Source of the DNA: CAUUGB01 sp963544615
GTDB lineage: Bacteria; Patescibacteriota; Microgenomatia; UBA1400; PJMF01
Length of the DNA stretch: 41,019 nt
Reading direction: 5' to 3'
Assembly: GCA_963544615.1 (NCBI GenBank)
Contig: CAUUGB010000006.1
Location: 1 to 41,019 of the forward strand
Below are positions 8,160 to 14,954 of this stretch, piece after piece. The notes under the pieces were generated by a model. The model searched no databases and was not told the DNA's origin. It saw nothing but the letters and a program-made list of their open reading frames with translations. The position numbers and the translations under genes were made by a program. Position 1 is the first letter of the stretch, and every line of letters starts with the position of its first letter.

Positions 8160-8397
8160 AGCGCTGTCAGCTGGCTACCTCGTTGTCAAGCAACGGGGAG
8201 GAAAGTCCGAACAACACAAGAGAAGCTAGGTTAGAGCCACAGAGACGAGTCTTGGGAAACCAAGGGTGAAACGGGTAATCCCTAGAAGTTGCAATGACCG
8301 AATTAGACTGTAATGGACCTCTTGCCTTTTTGAGTCTTAATGTCGTCAGCATTAGATAGATTGCCAGAAAACAGAATTCGGCTTACTCGACAGCGCT
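8160..8397 (+). ncRNA. rnpB: RNase P RNA (bacterial, compact)
   Basis: This is the catalytic RNA that removes 5' leaders from pre-tRNAs. The universal core is readable: GAGGAAAGTCCGAAC near the 5' end (8198-8212) and ACAGAATTCGGCTTAC near the 3' end (8371-8386), which pair to form P4. Central conserved bases GGGTGAAACGGGTAATCCC follow the expected P7-P11 region. The P1 helix is a perfect 9-bp pairing of AGCGCTGTC (8160-8168) with GACAGCGCT (8389-8397), which sets both ends. At about 238 nt it is much shorter than the typical 350-400 nt, so peripheral helices must be reduced. It has its own promoter. The 3' 46 nt are antisense to the end of the neighbouring minus-strand gene. Confidence 0.95.
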
Positions 8398-9140
8398 AGG
8401 TGAAAACATGCTTGCATATAAGGGTATGCCCCCTGCCCCACCGCAGGTAGGTTTTGCCAAGACACAGGGTAGCGCCAATCTAGAGTGCTAGCGTATGCTA
8501 AACTGATGTCGGCAAGTAAACTTTCAGCTTGGAGTTGGTTTTGGTGAGCAATAGTTTGCCGGCATTGTTGCAAAAGCTGAAAGCGGTAGCGATAAGCTTG
8601 TTGTTCTAGTTGATAATTGGGTAAATTTTGCCAACTTGCTTGGGAGTGATGAAGCATGCATTTAAGTGTTTGCAAGTACTTATAAGTAGCTGGTAAATTA
8701 AACTGAGTTTTGCTTGGGGAAAATAGGCGGTAATAGTCACTATGACAAAGCAGCAAGATGGTGGGAATGAGGTGGCTGTTTTTAGTCAGCTGGGTAAACT
8801 CGGCTAAGTTAGTTGGTAAATAGGTGATAATAATAAAAGTTGCTAGCTTAGCTAGCTCGGCAGGGATAAAATCACTACCGCAGAGAATGGGAGTTTTGCC
8901 CGCTTGCCAGTTGTCTTGGCTTTCTTTAAGCATTTTAGTGGGTAAGTGTTGATGATAGTTTGCCCATTGCGGGCGGTGAGAAAAAAGTTGTGCAGTTAGT
9001 TGCGGCAAATGTGTTTCTTGAGGTTTAACATAGACAATTCCTCTTTGTGGGTAAAATTGATTAAGGAGGCGATAAATTTTAATTTGTCGCAAATGATAGT
9101 TAGCACAATTAATTAATATTGGTGAGTTAGGATTTGCCAT
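8352..9140 (-). CDS. Hypothetical protein; 3' end antisense to rnpB
   Basis: The 262-residue product is not recognised. It has no signal peptide and no clear membrane helix; one hydrophobic stretch (FIIITYLP, then IPTILLLCHSD) could be buried beta strands of an alpha/beta fold. It is rich in Gln, Leu, Tyr and His, and its C-terminal half looks helical. No P-loop or metal-binding motif was found. The ATG at 9140 is preferred over a TTG two codons upstream because a -10 box ends 6 nt before it. The last 15 codons are read from the complement of the RNase P RNA 3' end, so the terminal residues are dictated by that RNA. Coding status rests on the long uninterrupted frame and promoter position. 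Confidence 0.65.
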   Translation of the reverse strand: MANPNSPILINCANYHLRQIKIYRLLNQFYPQRGIVYVKPQETHLPQLTAQLFSHRPQWANYHQHLPTKMLKESQDNWQAGKTPILCGSDFIPAELAKLATFIIITYLPTNLAEFTQLTKNSHLIPTILLLCHSDYYRLFSPSKTQFNLPATYKYLQTLKCMLHHSQASWQNLPNYQLEQQAYRYRFQLLQQCRQTIAHQNQLQAESLLADISLAYASTLDWRYPVSWQNLPAVGQGAYPYMQACFHLALSSKPNSVFWQSI

Positions 9141-9146
9141 GGACAA

Positions 9147-9152
9147 ATTTTA
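9147..9152 (-). promoter_or_regulatory. Probable -10 box, leaderless geometry
   Basis: TAAAAT on the minus strand ends 6 nt before the ATG of the unknown gene. The -35 region is weak: ACTAAT sits at 17-nt spacing. No Shine-Dalgarno sequence is present. Confidence 0.45.
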
Positions 9153-9280
9153 AGTTGCCTGAGTTACAAATTAGTTGTATGCTTTAAGTTTAGAGCCCCT
9201 GGCTATTTGCTGCTACTGCGCATGCCAATGAACCCAGGGTGTGGTGGTTAAAGTTGCATTATGAATAAGTTCAGATACAT

Positions 9281-9309
9281 TTGGGAAAAATAACACTATA
9301 GAATATAAT
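9281..9309 (+). promoter_or_regulatory. Promoter of pgi, leaderless geometry
   Basis: TTGGGA (9281-9286), a 17-nt spacer and TATAAT (9304-9309) are followed by exactly 6 nt and then the pgi ATG. Transcription should begin at the start codon. Confidence 0.75.
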
Positions 9310-9315
9310 CAGGTC

Positions 9316-10602
9316 ATGATTAAATTTACTACTCAGGGAATCCAAGAATTACAGTTAGCTAGCAGTCAAGCTCAATTAGGCAAACGTTTAGGCAGCCTGC
9401 AGCAACAACTGTTAGCCAACAGTAATAGTGAAGGTAATTTTTTGGGTTGGTTGCATTTAGGCAGCAGGCAGGATGCGATCCTGTTGGCAAAAATTAATAG
9501 TCTAGCTGCCCAAATTAAAAACCATTCTCAAGTTTTAGTAGTTGTTGGTATTGGTGGTTCATATTTAGGTGGACAGGCTTTTTTAGACGCACTCGCCTCC
9601 CCTCTTTATAACCAGTTGCCCAGTCGCAGTACTCCTGCAATATATTTTAGTGGGCATAGTTTAACTGGTGAGGATTGGCTAGATTTATTAGCACTAATTG
9701 GCGGGAGAGATTGGAGTGTGAATGTAATTTCCAAAAGTGGCACTACTTTGGAGGTGGCATTAGCTTGGCGTTTTTGGCGTCAACACTTAGTGGCTCGTTA
9801 TGGAGAAAAAGCCCTAAAAGAGCGCTTAGTGATTACCAGCGATCCAGTGGAGGGAGATTTGCGTCGTTTTGCTCGTGCCAAGCACCTTGCTACTTTGCCT
9901 ATTCCAGCTGATGTAGGCGGGCGATTTAGTGTTTTTACCAGTGTGGGTTTGCTACCTTTAGCTGTTGCTGGAGTAGATATTAGCAGTCTACTCTCTGGGG
10001 TGGCAGCAGCCGAGCAAGATTTGTTAGCTAGTTTTGATTTTAGCAATCCTGCTTGGCAGTATGCGGCTTGTCGTTATCAAGCTTGGCAAGTGGGTAAGCG
10101 AGTGGAGGTTTTAGCTACTTATCAAACTCGCCTGCAAGCTTTAGGTCAGTGGTGGCAACAGCTTTTTGCAGAGAGTGAGGGTAAAAATCAATTGGGGCTT
10201 TATCCGGACAGCATTTGTTATCCAGCCGCACTACACTCTTTAGGTCAATATTTACAACAAGGACCCCAACATATTTTAGAAACTATCCTTTATGCTGACG
10301 GGGATAAAGTGGTGCCTATTCCTCATCAAGGAGATGATGGTTTAGATTATCTTGGGGGGCGTGATTTGCGCTGGGTGTGCGAGCAAACTGCTTTGGGAGT
10401 AGCTGCTGCTCATGCTCAGGGTGGTGTCCCTAATTTATGCCTTAAAATTGCTAACTTTTCGCCAGCAACTTTGGGTTATTTAGGTTACTTTTTTCAATTC
10501 TCTTGTGCTTTGAGTGCTTTGCTTTTGGGAGTAGACCCTTTTAATCAACCAGGAGTAGAAGTATATAAAACCCAAGTAAAACAATTACTGCAGCGTCAAT
10601 AA
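9316..10602 (+). CDS. pgi: Glucose-6-phosphate isomerase
   Basis: Interconverts glucose 6-phosphate and fructose 6-phosphate in the cytoplasm. At 428 residues it belongs to the short bacterial form (around 450). The two SIS-type subdomains are visible. The first carries VVGIGGSYLGGQAFLDAL and the phosphate-binding loop VISKSGTTLEVAL; the second carries DVGGRFSVFTSVGLLP, the active-site Glu region FAESEGKN, and the C-terminal signature GVDPFNQPGVEVYK with the catalytic Lys. All expected catalytic segments are intact. The ATG is set by the promoter 6 nt upstream. An AT-rich hairpin terminator follows 27 nt after the stop, so it is a single-gene unit. Confidence 0.96.
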   Translation: MIKFTTQGIQELQLASSQAQLGKRLGSLQQQLLANSNSEGNFLGWLHLGSRQDAILLAKINSLAAQIKNHSQVLVVVGIGGSYLGGQAFLDALASPLYNQLPSRSTPAIYFSGHSLTGEDWLDLLALIGGRDWSVNVISKSGTTLEVALAWRFWRQHLVARYGEKALKERLVITSDPVEGDLRRFARAKHLATLPIPADVGGRFSVFTSVGLLPLAVAGVDISSLLSGVAAAEQDLLASFDFSNPAWQYAACRYQAWQVGKRVEVLATYQTRLQALGQWWQQLFAESEGKNQLGLYPDSICYPAALHSLGQYLQQGPQHILETILYADGDKVVPIPHQGDDGLDYLGGRDLRWVCEQTALGVAAAHAQGGVPNLCLKIANFSPATLGYLGYFFQFSCALSALLLGVDPFNQPGVEVYKTQVKQLLQRQ

Positions 10603-10628
10603 GTAATTTTTATAGGTTTGAGAAAGTC

Positions 10629-10663
10629 AATTAAACAGCTGTAGTCTTACTGTTTAATTTTTG
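10629..10663 (+). terminator. Rho-independent terminator after pgi
   Basis: A perfect 10-bp stem, AATTAAACAG (10629-10638) with CTGTTTAATT (10650-10659), encloses an 11-nt loop and runs into a T-rich tail. The stem is unusually AT-rich for a terminator. Confidence 0.7.
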
Positions 10664-10915
10664 TGTACAAAAAGACTATTTACTGCTCACATAAAAACAC
10701 CGCGATCACCATAGAATTATGTTGGTAATTCAAGGATAATCGCAGTATTTTGCCTCACCGGGCTGACGATAATATAACCGATTAACTGATAATTGCCAAG
10801 CACCAAAAAAGCATGGAGCAACAGTCAATAATTTTTTTTCAGTCTAACTAAAAAAACTTTTATAAGATTAAATAATTAGCGTACTTTTTGCTGTTATAAA
10901 TTTACTCCGACAAAA
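10664..10915. other. Gene-free stretch with one nested hairpin
   Basis: This AT-rich stretch lies between two convergent 3' ends and holds no supported gene. It contains one palindromic structure: an inner hairpin GAATTA/TAATTC (10714-10719 and 10726-10731) inside an outer GCGAT/ATCGC pair (10702-10706 and 10739-10743), separated by 7-nt arms on each side. No T-tract follows, so it does not look like a terminator. Nothing else is recognised. Confidence 0.45.
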
Positions 10916-11215
10916 TTAGCAGTAGGATTTTTTCCTTTTTGGTGGGAGGAATATTTTAGCTATCAGAGTAAAGGGCAAGGTGAGTAAACGCCATAAAAGT
11001 GGGGGGCGATCTTCTTCTCCTCTTACCCAAGCAGAAATCACCAAATAAGCTTTTTGCTCACTTAAATAAGTAGCAACCACATGATAAAGGCGACTACCCT
11101 GTTGTTTGATAAATTTTTGCTGTCCACTCTTGGTGGAGCAGTCAATACTAATGGGACTTAAGCGTCTTTTTTTCATGCGCACCTGAGCATGACTAGAGTA
11201 AATAATTTTGGGCAT
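10916..11215 (-). CDS. Small DUF4258-like protein with hydrophobic C-terminus
   Basis: The 99-residue protein begins PKIIYSSHAQVRMKKRRLS, which matches the start of DUF4258-type domains (a His, then a basic Arg-Met segment and a turn before the next helix), a small RelE-like fold. Two strands follow (RLYHVVATYL and KAYLVISAWVR). The C-terminus carries a hydrophobic stretch (PLLWRLLTLPFTLIAKIFL) flanked by a basic KRKK tail, which could contact the membrane. A GTG 13 codons upstream keeps the frame open, but the ATG at 11215 is preferred because a -10 box ends exactly 6 nt before it. No antitoxin partner is adjacent, so a toxin role is not supported. It is divergent from ybaB. Confidence 0.65.
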   Translation of the reverse strand: MPKIIYSSHAQVRMKKRRLSPISIDCSTKSGQQKFIKQQGSRLYHVVATYLSEQKAYLVISAWVRGEEDRPPLLWRLLTLPFTLIAKIFLPPKRKKSYC

Positions 11216-11221
11216 TTTTTT

Positions 11222-11250
11222 ATTATAATAGAGGCAGATTAAAAGCTCAA
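11222..11250 (-). promoter_or_regulatory. Promoter of the DUF4258-like gene, leaderless geometry
   Basis: On the minus strand TTGAGC (11250-11245), a 17-nt spacer and TATAAT (11227-11222) lead to an ATG 6 nt later. The -35 hexamer occupies the same bases where the -35 of the divergent ybaB promoter would fall. Confidence 0.75.
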
Positions 11251-11267
11251 ACACAGCTAAAATCGGT

Positions 11268-11273
11268 TATAAT
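11268..11273 (+). promoter_or_regulatory. -10 box of ybaB-rdgB
   Basis: TATAAT lies 27 nt before the ybaB ATG, giving a leader of about 20 nt that contains AAAGGAAAAAG as Shine-Dalgarno sequence. A 17-nt spacer would put its -35 at 11245-11250 (GCTCAA, weak), shared with the divergent promoter. Confidence 0.6.
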
Positions 11274-11300
11274 GCTTGCAGGTTTTAAGAAAGGAAAAAG

Positions 11301-11588
11301 ATGAACATTTTTCAGCAAGCCGGTGACATAATGAAATTGCGCAAGCAAGCAGTGCAAATGCAAAAAAAACTAGCTGAGCAAGAAACAGTGGTGGAAGAAA
11401 ATGGGATTAAAGTGGTTATCAGCGGTGACCAAAAAATTAAAGAATTTAGCGTGGAGGGAGTTATGAGTCAAGACGCAGTCAAGGTGCTTAACAAAGCAAT
11501 TAAAAAATCCCAAGAAGTAGCCGCCGCACAAATGAAAGAGAATATGGGTGATTTATCGGCACTTTTAGGAGGACTAGGTGGCAAATAA
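11301..11588 (+). CDS. ybaB: YbaB/EbfC family nucleoid-associated protein
   Basis: A 95-residue DNA-binding protein of the YbaB/EbfC family, which forms a dimeric tweezer-like fold and is usually found beside dnaX and recR. The sequence shows the family's N-terminal helix with repeated Lys/Gln (KLRKQAVQMQKKLAEQE), the central beta sheet (GIKVVISGDQKIKEFSVEG) and a C-terminal helix that ends in a Gly-rich LLGGLGGK tail. Neither dnaX nor recR is next to it here; instead its 3' end overlaps rdgB. Its start is supported by a clear AAGGA Shine-Dalgarno sequence 7-11 nt upstream. The last codons also carry the ribosome binding site of rdgB. Confidence 0.9.
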   Translation: MNIFQQAGDIMKLRKQAVQMQKKLAEQETVVEENGIKVVISGDQKIKEFSVEGVMSQDAVKVLNKAIKKSQEVAAAQMKENMGDLSALLGGLGGK

Positions 11589-12177
11589 ATGCCCGGGAGA
11601 AATTTTATTAGCGAGCGGTAATCAGCATAAAATTGCTGAATTTCAAGCACTTTTTAGTCAGCTTTTGCCACAAATTAAATTTTCTAGCTTGCGTGATTAT
11701 CCACTTTTAGCCACAGAAGTGGCGGAGACTGGCAGTAGTTATCAACAGAACGCTTACTTAAAAGCCGTTGCTTATACTAAGTTAACCATGCTGCCAGTTT
11801 TAGCTGATGATTCTGGAGTAGAAGTAGCAGCTTTACCGCATTTGCTAGGTATCCATTCACATCGTTTTGCTCCTGGCAGTGATCAAGATCGTGTGCAGGC
11901 GCTATTGACTAAATTAAGGGGAGAAACTAATCGCGCTTTAACTTATGTGTGTGTGCTTTGTTATTTAGCACCTGGAGAAAAGGCAGTCTATTTTAGAGGT
12001 GAACTATTGGGCAGCGCCGCACTGGAAGCGCGAGGCAGCGGTAATTTTGGTTATGATTCGGTGATGGTTCCTCAAGGTGAGAAGCGTACTTTAGCGCAGC
12101 TATCAATGACTGCCAAAAATCAAATTTCACATCGTTTTTTGGCAGTTAAACAACTTCAAGCTTATTTAGTTGGATAA
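11578..12177 (+). CDS. rdgB: RdgB/Ham1 XTP/dITP pyrophosphatase
   Basis: Hydrolyses non-canonical purine nucleotides (dITP, XTP) to monophosphates and so keeps them out of DNA and RNA. The 199 residues show all Ham1 signatures: ASGNQHKIAEF at the N-terminus, LADDSGVEVAAL with the catalytic Asp, GIHSHRFAPG, the GNFGYDSVM loop and the C-terminal ISHRFLAVKQL. The start is a GTG that overlaps ybaB by 11 nt; AGGAGG at 11567-11572 stands 5 nt before it, and no in-frame ATG lies nearby. The arrangement implies translational coupling to ybaB. A glycosyltransferase gene follows after 5 nt. A second, divergent member of the same family lies at 18898-19499. Confidence 0.94.
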   Translation: MANKCPGEILLASGNQHKIAEFQALFSQLLPQIKFSSLRDYPLLATEVAETGSSYQQNAYLKAVAYTKLTMLPVLADDSGVEVAALPHLLGIHSHRFAPGSDQDRVQALLTKLRGETNRALTYVCVLCYLAPGEKAVYFRGELLGSAALEARGSGNFGYDSVMVPQGEKRTLAQLSMTAKNQISHRFLAVKQLQAYLVG

Positions 12178-12182
12178 ACTTA

Positions 12183-13151
12183 ATGATGCAACTTTCTGTA
12201 ATTATTATTAACTACCGCACGCCCAAACTCACCGCGCAGGCAGTAGCAAGTGTTTACGCTTCGCTACAAAAGTCATCACCTCTAAAAAATAATTTAGAGG
12301 TGATTGTGGTGGATAATGACAGTCAAGATAACAGTGTGGCAACACTTAAAGCTTTGTCTTATCCTGGCTACAAATTTGTTGCCAGTCGCCAAAATTTAGG
12401 TTTTGCTGGTGGGAACAATTTAGGATTTAAGCAGGCTACGGGGCAATATGTCTTTTTTTTAAACTCTGATGCTATGGTCCAAAAAGGAGCTCTAGAAGCA
12501 CTACTGGCTTTTTACCAAGCTGATGAGCAGCAAAAAAAACGCCGTCACTTGGGACTTTTAGCCGCACAATTACTCAATGCTGATGGCAGCTTACAGCCTC
12601 AGGGGGGTGATTTGCCGAATTTATTTACCCTCCTGTCAGCCCAATTATTTTTAGATGATCTGCCAGTGGTGGGGCAATTGCTCCCGAGTGTTCAGCATAC
12701 TGGTAGACGCTTTAACCCCGCTGCGGTAGAGCGAGATAATTTTCTGCCTAAAGGGTGGGTGGCAGGGACTGCAGTTTTAATCAAAAGAGATTATTTTGAG
12801 TGTTTGGGACAGTGGGATGAGCATATTTTTATGTATGGTGAGGATCAAGAACTTTCTTGGCGTTTACATCGCAGCCACTTAAGGCATGGCATTTTAACTA
12901 CAGCCCGGGTGGTTCATTTGGGTAATGCTTCTGCTGGATCTAAAAATGCAATTATTGGTGAAATTAAAGGTTATTTATATTTTTTTGCTCAACATAAAAG
13001 TGCCCTCAGTTTATTTTTAGCTAAATTAATTTTGTGGTGGGGAGTGCTGCTTCGTTTGTGTTTGTATGCTTGGATTAAAAAAGATGCCCAACGGCGTGAT
13101 ATTTATTTGTCTGCTCTTGATGTGGTGGAGCAAAGTCTGATGAGTAATTAA
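12183..13151 (+). CDS. Glycosyltransferase family 2 (rhamnosyltransferase-like)
   Basis: A 322-residue GT-A fold transferase that probably adds a sugar from a nucleotide donor to a lipid-linked glycan at the inner face of the membrane. The N-terminal fold reads LSVIIINYRTPKLT, then VIVVDNDSQDNS, then the NLGFAGGNNLG segment typical of WbbL-like rhamnosyltransferases, and FFLNSDAMV as the DxD-equivalent. A later segment, HIFMYGEDQELSWRLH, holds the acidic catalytic motif of this branch. A hydrophobic C-terminal helix (LILWWGVLLRLCLYAWI) suggests membrane association. It is the first gene of a polysaccharide locus that runs to 18787. Donor sugar and acceptor cannot be read from the sequence. 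Tandem ATG codons open the gene. Confidence 0.92.
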   Translation: MMQLSVIIINYRTPKLTAQAVASVYASLQKSSPLKNNLEVIVVDNDSQDNSVATLKALSYPGYKFVASRQNLGFAGGNNLGFKQATGQYVFFLNSDAMVQKGALEALLAFYQADEQQKKRRHLGLLAAQLLNADGSLQPQGGDLPNLFTLLSAQLFLDDLPVVGQLLPSVQHTGRRFNPAAVERDNFLPKGWVAGTAVLIKRDYFECLGQWDEHIFMYGEDQELSWRLHRSHLRHGILTTARVVHLGNASAGSKNAIIGEIKGYLYFFAQHKSALSLFLAKLILWWGVLLRLCLYAWIKKDAQRRDIYLSALDVVEQSLMSN

Positions 13152-13160
13152 TGTTATAAT
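13152..13160 (+). promoter_or_regulatory. Extended -10 promoter inside the glycan locus, leaderless geometry
   Basis: TGTTATAAT forms an extended -10 element. It overlaps the stop codon of the preceding glycosyltransferase and ends exactly 6 nt before the next ATG, with no Shine-Dalgarno sequence. Confidence 0.65.
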
Positions 13161-13166
13161 AAACTA

Positions 13167-14954
13167 ATGCCCAAAAAGTGGAAGAGTTTTTTTGTTTATT
13201 TGCAAAACAATATTTTTTTTATTGCCAGTTTAATTTTTTTATTTTTAATTCCTTTATGGCCGAAAATTCCTTTAGCCGATATTTTGCCGGGGTATATTGT
13301 TCGTTTGCGTTTGGAAGACCTGGTGGTGGGAGTTTTTTTTATAATTTACCTTGTTTATTTATTTCAAGGTAAAGTGAGCTTTAAAAAATTGCCCACTTGG
13401 CAGCTAATTTTTGCCTATATTGCCATTGGGGCGATGTCAGTTTTGAGTGGAGTGTTATTTTTGGGCACTATTCCTTTTGCTTTTCCTCATGAATTAATTC
13501 ATCTAGCTAAAGCACTGCTACACTGGGCGCGCTACATTGAGTATTTCTTTTTAAGTTTTGTAGCGGTGAGTGGCTTTGTTAATCGCCGGCAGCTAAAAAT
13601 TGCCCTTGGTTGTTTAGCAGCGATTACTCTTTTTTTAGGTATTTATTCCATTGGACAAAAATACTATTACTGGCCAGTTTATTCCACCATGAATAGAGAG
13701 TTTTCTAAAGGCATGCGCCTTTACATTGACCCTAATTCACATGCGCGCATTCAGGCTACTTTTGGGGGTCATTATGATTTTGGGGGTTATTTGGTGCTGG
13801 TTTTGCCCTTTAGTTTGCAAATGCTTTTGCTCGCAAAGAAATGGTGGCAAAAGTTGCTCTTGGGTTTGGGGCATTTTTTGGGTGTGTGGTCGCTGATTGT
13901 TTGTGCTGCACGCACCAGTATTATTGCTTATTTTGTGGCCGCTTTATTGTTGCTAATTTTTAATTCCTTTAAACAGCCAAATTCTTTTTGGCGCCAAGTA
14001 GTGTCTTTCTTGTTAACCAGTGGTGGATATTTTGTAGTGGTTTCATTGTTAATTTTTGGTTGGGGGCAAGATATGATGGAGCGTTTTGCACATACTTTTT
14101 CCAAAACTGAGCCTTTTGTAAGCATTTACCATCAAGCTACTGAGTATCGTCGTCAGGTGGCGGAATATTTAGAAAAGTTTCGCCCTCAGCCACCAAATAA
14201 TGGGATGGCGATGACAGAAAATGATTGGGGAGTTTTAACTCCTACTGACACTCAACCTGTACCGGTTAAGCCTGGAGGAGCAACTACTCCTCCACCTTCA
14301 TCAAGTGGTAATAAGCCGGCTGATGTTTATGTGGATGTGCCTGATTATAAATGGCAGCAAACTGCTTCTGGAACCGCAGTTTTGGTGGCAACTGAGCGCA
14401 CTTGGTCGCTCAATGCTGAGCGTTATGGTTTGTCAATGGCAATTCGCTACGACACTCTTTGGCCTCATGCTTGGCTGGGTTTTAAGCGTAACCCACTTTT
14501 TGGCAGTGGTTATGCTACCTTAGTTAAAGGGCAGCATGTTGATAGATTTACCGAAGCTGATAGTACTGATAATAATTACCTGCGGACTTTAGGAGAGACA
14601 GGAATTTTAGGGGTGCTGACTTTTTACGGGGTGATTGCGCTTGCTCTCATAGCTGCTGGGCGTGCCTGGCAACGGTCCAACAAAGTGGATAAAGTGGTGG
14701 TTTGGAGTTTTGCTGCTGCCACGGTGGGAATTTTACTCAATGCTATTTTGATTGATGTTTTTGCTGCTTCTAAGGTAGCTTTTAGTTTTTGGTTACTTGT
14801 GGGGATGTTTTATGCTACTTTAGCTTTAGAAAACCAGTCGGTCTCACAACAGTTAGGTTGTCGCTTAGGTAGTAGCCTGAAATTAGCTGAGGCCATAAAT
14901 CACTTAAATAAAAAAAACAAAAGCAAAAAGAAAGTTGAGGTTGCTGATGTTTAG
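13167..14954 (+). CDS. O-antigen ligase / Wzy polymerase-like membrane protein
   Basis: The 595-residue protein has about ten to twelve membrane helices, with hydrophobic runs from residue 12 to 310 and again near 480-555. Between them sits a large extracytoplasmic loop (about residues 310-470). The loop contains the features of O-antigen ligase and Wzy proteins: an Arg-rich RRQVAEYLEKFRP segment and, near its end, FKRNPLFGSGYATL followed by DNNYLRTLGETGILGVL. A low-complexity Pro/Thr/Ser/Gly stretch (about residues 355-390) inside the loop is unusual. Such proteins polymerise lipid-linked repeat units or ligate glycans to an acceptor outside the membrane. It sits between sugar-transferring genes and overlaps the next gene by 8 nt. 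Which of the two reactions it performs is unknown. Confidence 0.82.
   Translation: MPKKWKSFFVYLQNNIFFIASLIFLFLIPLWPKIPLADILPGYIVRLRLEDLVVGVFFIIYLVYLFQGKVSFKKLPTWQLIFAYIAIGAMSVLSGVLFLGTIPFAFPHELIHLAKALLHWARYIEYFFLSFVAVSGFVNRRQLKIALGCLAAITLFLGIYSIGQKYYYWPVYSTMNREFSKGMRLYIDPNSHARIQATFGGHYDFGGYLVLVLPFSLQMLLLAKKWWQKLLLGLGHFLGVWSLIVCAARTSIIAYFVAALLLLIFNSFKQPNSFWRQVVSFLLTSGGYFVVVSLLIFGWGQDMMERFAHTFSKTEPFVSIYHQATEYRRQVAEYLEKFRPQPPNNGMAMTENDWGVLTPTDTQPVPVKPGGATTPPPSSSGNKPADVYVDVPDYKWQQTASGTAVLVATERTWSLNAERYGLSMAIRYDTLWPHAWLGFKRNPLFGSGYATLVKGQHVDRFTEADSTDNNYLRTLGETGILGVLTFYGVIALALIAAGRAWQRSNKVDKVVVWSFAAATVGILLNAILIDVFAASKVAFSFWLLVGMFYATLALENQSVSQQLGCRLGSSLKLAEAINHLNKKNKSKKKVEVADV

Noticed and set aside
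8007..8234. Open frames across the end of the AI-2E gene and the start of rnpB
   Set aside because: They cover the RNase P RNA and its promoter, which explain the sequence fully.
8408..8455. Two small hairpins just after rnpB (GCATA/TATGC and CCTGC/GCAGG)
   Set aside because: They have no T-tract and lie in the coding sequence of the minus-strand gene; not supported as a terminator.
10916..11215. DUF4258-like gene as a toxin
   Set aside because: No antitoxin-like partner is adjacent, the divergent neighbour is ybaB, and the hydrophobic C-terminus is not typical of RelE-type toxins.
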